Shown in pieces: positions 1 through 6,698 of a DNA stretch of 18,049 nt; position 1 is the stretch's first letter, and each line of letters starts with the position of its first letter. A program made the position numbers and the translations under genes. The stretch is from assembly GCA_003457065.1 (NCBI GenBank), contig DMJQ01000022.1:14145-32193 (forward strand), written 5' to 3'. Origin of the DNA: Clostridiales bacterium. GTDB lineage: Bacteria > Bacillota > Clostridia > Tissierellales > Sedimentibacteraceae. The notes under the pieces are model-generated. The model was not told the DNA's origin. It did no database searches and was given only the letters and a program-made list of their open reading frames with translations.

Positions 1-441
1 TAATATTTTTTCTCCCTGAATGGAGCCGCCGGTAAAAATATTTGTGTCATCATCGGATATTACCTTGTTAAATATTCTTTTCCATGTGGAAACGTCAAAG
101 CTGTCTCTGTCAACGCCGTCGTTTATGTATTCAGGTTCTTTCGGTGCGCTTATAATATTTTTGTGCGGCTCCGAATTTATTTCAAAATTATAATCGCTCA
201 GGTCGCAGACGAAGTAACCTCTCTTGGGGTAATTTTCGATATATCCTTCCGCCACCAGCTGGCTGTAGGCATTTTCGATCGTTGTCTTGCTTAAATTAAG
301 TGAAGATGAAGCTTCCCTAATGGAAGGAAGTTTGGAATCTGGTTTGAGCAGACCGGATGTTATTTCGGATTTTATATATTCGTACAATTGAATGTATAAA
401 GCCTTGCTGCTGTCCTTGTCAAAAACAGGTGCAATAATCAT
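1..441 (-). CDS. MocR/PdxR-type transcriptional regulator (GntR wHTH + aminotransferase fold), 5' part only
   Basis: The minus strand is open from an ATG at 441 to the window edge (147 codons); the stop lies outside. A GGAGG sits 3 nt upstream of the ATG. Residues 1-80 are a GntR winged helix: residues 39-68, from LPSIREA to LVAEGYIE, form the DNA-binding helices, followed by the wing YPKRGYFV (71-78). A linker follows, and near residue 115 the text (STWKRIFNKV, then TGGSIQGE) matches the entry into the PLP-dependent aminotransferase-like domain of MocR proteins. Members of this family usually bind PLP or an amino-acid-like ligand and control a divergent neighbour by binding direct repeats. 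The neighbour here is the pgeF-arcC-amidohydrolase group, and direct repeats are present between them (526-565). The target and ligand are inferred. The aminotransferase lysine is out of view, so a plain GntR regulator with another effector domain is less likely but not excluded. Confidence 0.85.
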   Translation of the reverse strand, partial: MIIAPVFDKDSSKALYIQLYEYIKSEITSGLLKPDSKLPSIREASSSLNLSKTTIENAYSQLVAEGYIENYPKRGYFVCDLSDYNFEINSEPHKNIISAPKEPEYINDGVDRDSFDVSTWKRIFNKVISDDDTNIFTGGSIQGEKIL

Positions 442-525
442 GGTTCCTCCTTATCTGTCATGTATGAATTTATTAAAAGCATGATAAATAATATATACAC
501 ATTCTATCATAATATCGGACTAAAA

Positions 526-573
526 TATACAAAATACTTATCCGTATACAAAAAAATTCCCGTATGTTATAAT
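526..573 (+). promoter_or_regulatory. Predicted promoter of the pgeF operon overlapping direct repeats (candidate MocR operator)
   Basis: A TATACA (-35-like, 545-550) and TATAAT (568-573) are spaced by 17 bp, with a TG one base before the -10 (extended -10). TATACAAAA occurs twice, at 526-534 and 545-553, and CCGTAT occurs twice, at 542-547 and 560-565; the copies are 18-19 bp apart, close to two helical turns. The repeats lie across the -35. MocR regulators commonly bind direct repeats in the divergent intergenic region, so this is the best candidate operator. Binding is inferred. Confidence 0.5.
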
Positions 574-635
574 AAAAGGCATGGAAGTGTAATTGTTTTC
601 TCATTCCATTAATGAAATAAATCTAAGTTAATGTA

Positions 636-659
636 CGGGAAAGTTTATGTACTTTCTCG
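636..659 (+). promoter_or_regulatory. Stem-loop in the pgeF 5' leader
   Basis: CGGGAAAGT (636-644) pairs with ACTTTCTCG (651-659) around a 6-nt loop, with one G-U pair. It lies between the predicted promoter and the AAGGAG ribosome binding site (678-683). There is no T-tract after it, so it is not a terminator. It could stabilise the leader or act as an operator; no known riboswitch class was recognised. Confidence 0.35.
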
Positions 660-687
660 CTAACGATAATATAAATAAGGAGTTCGC

Positions 688-1491
688 ATGTATAAATTAA
701 ATGAAAAACAAGACTTTGAATATATAACGTTTCCTTTGTTTGATAAATATGACAATCTGCTGAACTGTTTTACCACAAGAAAGGGAGGAGTCAGCCAAGG
801 GTCATTTGAATCCATGAACATAGGATTTAAAACAGGGGACATCGCCGAGAATGTAAAAAGAAACATTGAAATAATGGCAGAAAAAGTCGGCATTGATGTT
901 GCTGACATTGTTGGGACGAGCCAGACACATACCAACAACATAAAATATGTTTCCGAAGAGCACAAAGGAAGAATTTTTTCCAATTCGGCATTCAAAGAAG
1001 TGGACGGAATATATACGGATAGAAAAAATGTAGCACTGATGTCCTTTCATGCAGACTGCACACCCATTTTTTTTTATGATCCGTACAAAAAAGTGATAGG
1101 CCTTGCTCATGCGGGCTGGAGAGGCACACTGCAGAATATTTCCGGAATCATGGTACGAGCCTTTGTGAAAGACTTCAACTCGAATCCCGAAGACATTATA
1201 ACAGTCATAGGTCCGTCATTGGGTCAGTGCTGCTTTGAGGTAGACGGTGATGTTGCAAAACTGTTCCTTGCGGAAGATGAAGGTTTTAAAAATTACATGG
1301 AAATCAAGGGACCAAAATATCATTTTAATTTGTGGCAAATCAACAAATATTTATTGATGAAAGAAGGAATAAGAGAAGAAAATATTGAAATATCAGGATT
1401 GTGTACAAAATGCCACAACGACATGTTCTTCTCCCACAGAGGACAGGGCGGGAAAAGAGGCCTAATGGCAGGAATACTGATGATAAAGTAG
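688..1491 (+). CDS. pgeF: Peptidoglycan editing factor / multicopper polyphenol oxidase-like protein (YfiH/YlmD laccase-domain family)
   Basis: A 267-residue protein of the usual family length. Members are cytosolic; E. coli YfiH (PgeF) hydrolyses mis-incorporated amino acids from UDP-MurNAc peptides, while other members show adenosine phosphorylase/deaminase or phenol oxidase activity. The three metal ligands of the family are visible: H81 in the QTHTN motif, C124 in FHADCTP and H141 in AHAGWRG. The motif GPSLGQCCFEV and a C-terminal Cys/His cluster (CTKCHND, then FFSHRGQGG) also match. The ATG at 688 has an AAGGAG site with 4 nt spacing. It is first of three co-directional genes (38 bp to arcC). 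In Bacillus and Clostridia the homologue often sits near cell-division genes, so this placement beside carbamate kinase is less usual. Family assignment is firm; the physiological substrate here is not known. Confidence 0.9.
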   Translation: MYKLNEKQDFEYITFPLFDKYDNLLNCFTTRKGGVSQGSFESMNIGFKTGDIAENVKRNIEIMAEKVGIDVADIVGTSQTHTNNIKYVSEEHKGRIFSNSAFKEVDGIYTDRKNVALMSFHADCTPIFFYDPYKKVIGLAHAGWRGTLQNISGIMVRAFVKDFNSNPEDIITVIGPSLGQCCFEVDGDVAKLFLAEDEGFKNYMEIKGPKYHFNLWQINKYLLMKEGIREENIEISGLCTKCHNDMFFSHRGQGGKRGLMAGILMIK

Positions 1492-1529
1492 TATCAGGAT
1501 TATGTTAACATTATATAACGGAGAGTGAA

Positions 1530-2474
1530 ATGAGACCAAAAAGAGTAGTTATTGCACTTGGCGGAAACGCATTAGAAGATAAAAATCTGCTTTCGACTGC
1601 TGAGTCACAGCTGAAAGTAGTAGAAAAGACATGTGAATATATAGTGGATATCATCTGTTCAGGCTATGAAACAGCTATCGTGCACGGGAATGGACCGCAG
1701 GTCGGAAGGATACTGCTGGCGTCCGAAGCTGCCAACAATGTGACACCTGCAATGCCCTTTGACGTATGCGGTGCCATGAGCCAAGGGTACATAGGATATC
1801 ATATACAGCAGGGATTAAAACATGCACTGGCTAAAAGGAACAAGACAATGCCTGTTGTGAGTTTAGTAACACAGGTTGTTGTCGATAAAAATGATAAGGC
1901 TTTTCAAAATCCTACAAAGCCGATAGGACCATTTTATACTGAAGAAGAAGCAGAAAATCTTGTTGAGGAAAAAGGCTATACGATTAAAGAAGATGCCGGA
2001 AGGGGTTACCGAAGGGTGGTGCCGTCACCGATGCCCATAAGGATAGTCGAAATAGATACCGTTAAAAAATTGTGGGGTAATACTGTTTCTATAGCATGCG
2101 GCGGTGGAGGAATTCCCGTAATTGAAAAGGAAGACGGTTCATTAGAAGGAGTGGCGGCAGTTATAGATAAGGATCTGGCAGCCGAAAGGCTGGCTGAAGA
2201 CGTGCACGCCGATATACTCATGATACTTACAGAGGTTGATAAGGTTTCAATAAACTATAAAAAACCAAATCAAAAAGATTTGTCGCATTTAACAGTAGAA
2301 GAGGCGGTTAAATATATGGAAGAAGGTCATTTTGCACCCGGCAGCATGCTTCCAAAAGTGATTGCTTCTGTCAATTTTGCAAAATCATCACCAAGGAGGA
2401 AAGCGATAATAACTTCTTTGTACAAAGTTTCAGATGCTTTGGCAGGAAAAAGCGGCACTGTAATTGAATGCTGA
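1530..2474 (+). CDS. arcC: Carbamate kinase
   Basis: 314 residues, full family length (about 310). The enzyme transfers the phosphate of carbamoyl phosphate to ADP, giving ATP and carbamate, which decays to ammonia and CO2; it is the ATP-yielding last step of arginine deiminase, agmatine and allantoin/purine fermentation. Visible motifs are the N-terminal glycine-rich VIALGGNAL (7-15), GNGPQVGR (53-60), the region around residues 120-135 with NPTKPIGPFY, ACGGGGIPV, and the C-terminal block with FAPGSMLPKV. The start has a GGAGAG site 4 nt upstream. No arginine deiminase or carbamoyltransferase gene lies beside it in view; the next gene is an amidohydrolase 39 bp downstream. The source of carbamoyl phosphate therefore cannot be read from this window. 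In the reverse sense the enzyme could make carbamoyl phosphate, but catabolic ATP formation is the usual role. Confidence 0.95.
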   Translation: MRPKRVVIALGGNALEDKNLLSTAESQLKVVEKTCEYIVDIICSGYETAIVHGNGPQVGRILLASEAANNVTPAMPFDVCGAMSQGYIGYHIQQGLKHALAKRNKTMPVVSLVTQVVVDKNDKAFQNPTKPIGPFYTEEEAENLVEEKGYTIKEDAGRGYRRVVPSPMPIRIVEIDTVKKLWGNTVSIACGGGGIPVIEKEDGSLEGVAAVIDKDLAAERLAEDVHADILMILTEVDKVSINYKKPNQKDLSHLTVEEAVKYMEEGHFAPGSMLPKVIASVNFAKSSPRRKAIITSLYKVSDALAGKSGTVIEC

Positions 2475-2513
2475 TTGCATAGTTAATATATAAGAATTAA
2501 TAAGGAGGTTACG

Positions 2514-4106
2514 ATGAATGACGAGACTGTTTTTTTAAACGGCAGGATTTTCACATCCGATGAGAAGCATCCGTATGCCGATGCGATGATTGTAAAAAAC
2601 GGTAAGATTTTCTGGATAGGTGATGAAAAAGAGGTCAATAAATGCAGAGATGTGGTTGATTTAAAAGGAAGAACAGTGCTTCCGGGATTTATCGATGCAC
2701 ACATGCATCCGCTGCTTTTGGCGGATGCAATCAACCGGACGGCGTGCACACCTCCGGTGGTTAATTCGATTGAAGATATTAAGAAAGAAATACGCAAGAA
2801 GCGTGAGCTGCAGGGACCGGGCAAATGGATCGAGGGCTGGGGTTTTGACGAAGAAAAATTAGCTGAGGGAAGAACTCCGAACCGCCATGATTTGGATGAA
2901 GCTGTGACAGATGCACCGGTAGTGCTGACTCGAACGTGCTGCCACATTTTATCCGTAAACAGTGCAGCCTTAAAGCTGGCGGGAATTGACGGAAACACAC
3001 CAACTCCTTCCGGAGGATTTATAGACAGGGACGAAGACGGAGAACCAATCGGTATTCTGAAAGAAACGGCAAGATATTTAATTCAGAATATTCTGCCTGA
3101 AAAAACCAAAGAAGATACAGCAATGCTGCTTGCGAAAGTGGGTGAAAAGCTTTTATCTCAAGGTATAACGGTAATATCGGAAGCATTCGGTACTACAGGC
3201 ACGCCTGATTGTATGGAGGTGTACTCGGCGGCAAGGGGCTGCGGTTTAAAGCAGAAAGTTGCACTTTACTACATGTGGGATGATTTAAAATCAGTAAATG
3301 AGTTCAACAAGGAAAGTGCCGACAGGAATAGTCCTGTGTTTATCGGAGGAGTAAAAGTTCTGGCGGATGGAACTATATCGGGGAAAACCGCATGGGTTAA
3401 TCCGGGATATTACAATGATGAAGCAAATCATGGACTTTCTACGGTGACCGAAGAAGAATTATTGGCAGCAGGCAGGTTCGCAAAAGAAAATAACCTGCAG
3501 CTGATAGTGCATGCCATGGGTGAACAGGCGATTGACCTTGTTGTAAATACATTCAGCAATAAAAAAGGATGGCTGAACGGCATGCCTTCAATAAGGATCG
3601 AACACGCGGCGATGCCTTCAAAAAAATCCTTGGAACTTGCCGCAAAGATAGGTATTGCATTTGTATCGCAGCCTATATTCATGTATGCGGAAATCGAGAG
3701 CTATATTAAAAATCTTGGAGCGGAAAGAACAAAGACCGTATATCCGTACAAGGATATATTGAATGAAGGAATAAAGCTGTGTTTTTCATCGGACGCACCG
3801 GCAACAGCGTGGGCGGATCCGTCCAATCCATGGGTTGCCATCAAATCAGCGGTTACAAGAAAAGGATATGACGGAACGGATACGGGCCAAAGTCAGAAGC
3901 TGGATGTGGAAACAGCAGTCAGGATGTATACTTCTGAAGCACAAGGCATATTGGGCATTCCTAATACAGGCAGGCTGATTGAAGGGCATGATGCGGATTT
4001 CATTGTGCTCGACAGGAACATATTTGAAACTAATCCGCATGAAATCGATGAAATTAGTGTAGCAGAAACATATATAAATGGTGAGATGGTTTTTAAAAAT
4101 AAATAA
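2514..4106 (+). CDS. Amidohydrolase, YtcJ-like (amidohydrolase family 3)
   Basis: 530 residues, typical for YtcJ-type metal-dependent hydrolases (530-550). The order of motifs is right: an N-terminal beta-sandwich strand (VFLNGRIFTSD), GFIDAHMHP with metal-binding H63 and H65, SGGFIDRDEDGEPIGILKE, the GGVKVLADGTISG segment, LIVHAMGE, RIEHA, FSSDAPA and the C-terminal sandwich ending in DADFIVLDRNIF. No signal peptide is seen, so it should be cytosolic. An AAGGAGG site precedes the ATG by 5 nt. The substrate of YtcJ proteins is generally unknown; they act on amide, urea or N-acyl bonds. The pairing with carbamate kinase suggests a substrate that releases a carbamoyl or amide group, but that is inference. 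It is last in the pgeF-arcC group, with a terminator 4 nt after the stop. Confidence 0.88.
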   Translation: MNDETVFLNGRIFTSDEKHPYADAMIVKNGKIFWIGDEKEVNKCRDVVDLKGRTVLPGFIDAHMHPLLLADAINRTACTPPVVNSIEDIKKEIRKKRELQGPGKWIEGWGFDEEKLAEGRTPNRHDLDEAVTDAPVVLTRTCCHILSVNSAALKLAGIDGNTPTPSGGFIDRDEDGEPIGILKETARYLIQNILPEKTKEDTAMLLAKVGEKLLSQGITVISEAFGTTGTPDCMEVYSAARGCGLKQKVALYYMWDDLKSVNEFNKESADRNSPVFIGGVKVLADGTISGKTAWVNPGYYNDEANHGLSTVTEEELLAAGRFAKENNLQLIVHAMGEQAIDLVVNTFSNKKGWLNGMPSIRIEHAAMPSKKSLELAAKIGIAFVSQPIFMYAEIESYIKNLGAERTKTVYPYKDILNEGIKLCFSSDAPATAWADPSNPWVAIKSAVTRKGYDGTDTGQSQKLDVETAVRMYTSEAQGILGIPNTGRLIEGHDADFIVLDRNIFETNPHEIDEISVAETYINGEMVFKNK

Positions 4107-4109
4107 TAT

Positions 4110-4134
4110 CGCAGGAGCAGTCCTGCGTTTTTTT
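4110..4134 (+). terminator. Rho-independent terminator of the pgeF-arcC-amidohydrolase operon
   Basis: CGCAGGA (4110-4116) and TCCTGCG (4121-4127) form a perfect 7-bp stem with a 4-nt loop, followed by seven T (4128-4134). It starts four bases after the amidohydrolase stop. Confidence 0.9.
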
Positions 4135-4192
4135 ATATAAGTCAGAGCAACCTTAGACAAATCTGGGGCAAAAATTTATAAGTTAAAAATTT

Positions 4193-4228
4193 AAACGGTT
4201 ATAACTAATTTAGTAGCTATAACCGTTT
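4193..4228. repeat. 11-bp perfect inverted repeat, AT-rich, followed by a T-rich run
   Basis: AAACGGTTATA (4193-4203) and TATAACCGTTT (4218-4228) are exact inverse complements; the 14-bp interior can partly pair as well. A T-rich stretch runs from 4229 to about 4257. It may be a second terminator insulating gerM from the operon upstream, or a mobile-repeat remnant. Confidence 0.55.
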
Positions 4229-4330
4229 ATTTTATTTATTATTTTTATTTTTATTTAATTAATTCAAGTCATGACTTCGGTACATGCCAAATATAATAAT
4301 ATATATAAAGACGTGAGGAGGGTTTGAAAA

Positions 4331-5008
4331 TTGGCTTATAATAAGATTATATCTCTGATATTGGTTATTTGCCTGGCGGCAAGTATTACAGGATGCAGCA
4401 CTTTAGATATGATGGTTGGTCTGAAGGAAGAGAATAATCCGGATATAGCAGATTTAAAGGATCTGTCAGGTTTTGAAATTGTTGAGGATTCAATCGGTGA
4501 GGAGGTTGCGGAAGAACCGGTGATTGAAACTGTAACGGTAAGTCCGGAGGAAGCAAAAATGACTGACATACTGGCTTATTATGAAGATGAGAAGGGATTT
4601 GTGGTTCCTGTAAATACAAAGATACCGTGGGAGGAAGGAATTGCGAAAGCAACGCTTAGAAGTATGGTTGTGGGAAGTGAAGCTGAAAAAAGAATTGCAC
4701 AGTCAGGGCTTCACGGTGTATTGCCGGAAGGTACCGAGATAAGAGGCATGTCAATCAAGGACGGCCTTTGCAGAGTTGATTTCAGCAAAAATATACTGAA
4801 CACATCCTCATATGAGCAGGAAGAAAACATGATTTCGGCAATTACATACACATTGACAGAGTTTCCTACAATAGACAAGGTTGAAATGCAGGTGGAAGGT
4901 CAGGCATTGGGGGCGCTGTCAAAAGGATATACAATAAATACAGCTTTTGAAAGAAAAAATATCAATTTGTACGGCTCTGCGGACGGAGTTAACTACACGG
5001 TTTATTAA
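4331..5008 (+). CDS. gerM: GerM-like spore lipoprotein, N-terminal portion (first GerMN domain), ending at a double TAA
   Basis: The start is TTG at 4331, supported by a GAGGAGGG site (4314-4321) nine bases upstream; no better ATG exists. Residues 1-22 are a lipoprotein signal (Lys, hydrophobic run, lipobox ITGC). After an acidic linker, residues about 80-205 form one GerMN domain: VVPVNTKIPW, the helix around ATLRSMVVG, VLPEGTEIRGMSIKDGLCRVDFSKN and the helix with AITYTLTEF. GerM of Bacillus carries two such domains in about 366 residues and is needed for spore cortex formation and germination. Here reading stops at TAA TAA (5006-5011), and the second domain continues in the same frame to 5386. 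Without the stops the product would be about 353 residues. The ORF ends in the linker into domain two, so the first domain may fold alone as a membrane-anchored product. Confidence 0.8.
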   Translation: MAYNKIISLILVICLAASITGCSTLDMMVGLKEENNPDIADLKDLSGFEIVEDSIGEEVAEEPVIETVTVSPEEAKMTDILAYYEDEKGFVVPVNTKIPWEEGIAKATLRSMVVGSEAEKRIAQSGLHGVLPEGTEIRGMSIKDGLCRVDFSKNILNTSSYEQEENMISAITYTLTEFPTIDKVEMQVEGQALGALSKGYTINTAFERKNINLYGSADGVNYTVY

Positions 5009-5011
5009 TAA

Positions 5012-5386
5012 GCTCCTGATACGGAAGTCGCAGGCCATTACGTTCCTATAACATTTTCTTCCGACAAGGTCAACAATCCTGCGGTTACTGTTGTGGAAAA
5101 ATTATTTAACGGACCTCCGTCAGACACGGAGCTCAGCAACAATATTCCTGTAGGAATGAATTTAAGGGGAGTTGAAGTTAAAGGGGACACTGCGGTTGTA
5201 AATTTAGGTGTTGAAGCGGTTAATCTTTCAGAAGAAGATTTTGATAAAATGGATGCGATTGTTGTTTTATGTCTCAAACAATTTGATATCGGAGATGTAG
5301 AATACAATATTGAGGGATTATCTTTTGAAGAGGCTGGCTTACATTTTGAGGATGATAGTGTGAGACCTGTATTTAATCAGTATTAA
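5012..5386 (+). pseudogene. Second GerMN domain of the gerM gene, cut off by two in-frame TAA codons
   Basis: This frame is the exact continuation of the gerM frame after TAATAA and is open for 124 codons to TAA at 5384. It encodes a full second GerMN domain: HYVPITF, the helix VTVVEKLFNGPPSD, IPVGMNLRGVEVKGDTAVVNLG, the helix MDAIVVLCLKQF, and a C-terminal tail ending RPVFNQY as in GerM proteins. The first usable start would be GTG at 5093, but domain homology begins some 60 bases earlier and no ribosome binding site precedes the GTG. It is therefore read as the severed half of one gene, not as an independent gene. Sequence error, true decay, or stop readthrough are the possible explanations. 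Confidence 0.7.
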
Positions 5387-5404
5387 GTATTAATATAAAA
5401 TATG

Positions 5405-5450
5405 AATGTCATTGCATAAGCGGCGTCAGCCGCTTATGCGATGACATTTT
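5405..5450. terminator. Bidirectional terminator between gerM and the substrate-binding protein gene
   Basis: AATGTCAT-T-GCATAAGCGGC (5405-5424) pairs with GCCGCTTATGC-G-ATGACATT (5429-5448): a 20-bp stem with one T/G position and a 4-base loop. T-rich sequence follows on the plus strand, and the minus strand also has T-rich sequence beyond the stem. The genes on either side converge, so one hairpin serves both. Confidence 0.9.
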
Positions 5451-5453
5451 TAA

Positions 5454-6461
5454 TTATTTTTTGTAACTTTCTTTGGCTTTTAGAGCAAAGTTTGGTGTTT
5501 GTATTTCATTATAGGGAGCGCCTTCTTCAATTTCGCCTGCTGTTTTCATTATGTCAATTAACCTGTTGTAGCCTTCTTCACCTAATACAAGATCGGGATT
5601 CCAGGTATTTAAGTCCTTATATGTCTGAACAATTTTTGCGATAAAATTCACATCAGAATCTGCAAACTGTGGAAGTATTACCTCAGCAACCTCCTGAGCT
5701 GAATGTTCATCAACCCATACCATTCCTTTATACAGAGCATTTGAGAATTTCTGAATCGTATCGGGATTTTTCTCAATGTAGCTTCCCAATGAACTGTAGC
5801 AGGTATATGGGATATAGCCGGCAAGGGCTCCGACCGATTCAAGCACATAACCGTTGCCCTGAAGTTCGAATGTGGAAGCCAAAGGTTCAAAAAGTGTGGT
5901 GTAATCTGCTTCGCCCGAGGCAAAGGCGCCTGCCATCATATCAAACTGCACGTCTGTCCTTACGTCAACATCCACGCCCGGGGTTAACCCGTTTTGTTTT
6001 ATGACATATTCCAATGCCATCAAAGGAACTCCTCCCTTGCGTCCTCCCAGAATTGTCCTGCCTTTCAGCTTGTCGATCGTGAAATTATCGTCCTTTTCTC
6101 TTCCGACTATGAAAGAGCCGTCTCTTTGTGTGAGCTGTGCGAAGTTAACAGCATGGTCATCTCTTCCCTGAAGGTATACGTATACGCTGGCTTCCGGCCC
6201 CATGAAAGCTACATCAGCTTCGCCGCTTACTAAGGCAGCCATACATTTATCTGCACCACCTCCGTTGGTTAGTTCAATGTCTAAACCCTGTTCCTTAAAA
6301 AATCCTTTTTCAATGGCTACATACTGGGGTGCATAGAATATTGAATGTGTAACTTCAATCAATCTTATTTTTTTCATTTGTGTTTCCTGTTGCTGACAAC
6401 CTGCAAGGAACAGCGATGTTACAAGCAGAACAACCATAAGTAATGAAATAAATTTTTTCAT
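5454..6461 (-). CDS. ABC transporter substrate-binding lipoprotein, NitT/TauT (NMT1/SsuA-like) family
   Basis: 335 residues when started at the ATG at 6461, which has a GGGAGG site 5 nt upstream. The frame stays open to a further ATG at 6500, but that one lacks a ribosome site and would put 13 residues before the signal peptide. Residues 1-22 are a lipoprotein signal with lipobox LAGC. The mature part is a type II periplasmic-binding fold: THSIFYAPQYVAIEKGFFKEQGLDIEL, GGADKCMAALVSGEADVAFMGPE, LKGRTILGGRKGGVPLM, and ASGEADYTTLFEPLAS. Such proteins deliver thiamine precursors, sulfonates, nitrate or similar small molecules to a membrane transporter. No ATPase or permease gene lies next to it; its neighbours are a divergent phosphate transporter (PiT, which needs no binding protein) and convergent gerM. 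The ligand cannot be assigned from sequence. It is probably a single-gene transcript ending at the hairpin 5405-5448. Confidence 0.9.
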   Translation of the reverse strand: MKKFISLLMVVLLVTSLFLAGCQQQETQMKKIRLIEVTHSIFYAPQYVAIEKGFFKEQGLDIELTNGGGADKCMAALVSGEADVAFMGPEASVYVYLQGRDDHAVNFAQLTQRDGSFIVGREKDDNFTIDKLKGRTILGGRKGGVPLMALEYVIKQNGLTPGVDVDVRTDVQFDMMAGAFASGEADYTTLFEPLASTFELQGNGYVLESVGALAGYIPYTCYSSLGSYIEKNPDTIQKFSNALYKGMVWVDEHSAQEVAEVILPQFADSDVNFIAKIVQTYKDLNTWNPDLVLGEEGYNRLIDIMKTAGEIEEGAPYNEIQTPNFALKAKESYKK

Positions 6462-6597
6462 AAATACCTCCCTCTGAGTATCATTTACTATAATATTCAA
6501 AATGTCGGTAAAGAGTTACTATTTAATATTGAAAGCAGCTGTTATATAAATATTTGGAAGCAACAGTAAATAAAAATAAGTGGAAATCTTATTGCAG

Positions 6598-6626
6598 TTG
6601 TGGTATATTTAAATTGTTTGTAAAAT
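6598..6626 (+). promoter_or_regulatory. Possible promoter upstream of pit
   Basis: TTGTGG (6598-6603) and TAAAAT (6621-6626) are separated by 17 bp, with 72 bp of leader to the pit start. The -35 has three consensus bases at its 5' end; this is a moderate match in AT-rich DNA. Confidence 0.35.
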
Positions 6627-6698
6627 TTATACGATATTCATGTAAAGGACAGAAAAGAAAGTATACAAATTACGTGAAGGAATGGAGAAGAGAATTAT

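Noticed and set aside
2483-2998. Minus-strand ORF of 171 residues opposite the amidohydrolase
   Set aside because: The plus strand has a clear amidohydrolase with correct motifs and ribosome site; the antisense frame has low-information Ser/Leu/Phe text.
5093-5386. Independent small gene starting at GTG 5093
   Set aside because: No ribosome site precedes it, and domain homology begins about 60 bases earlier in the same frame, so it is the second half of gerM.
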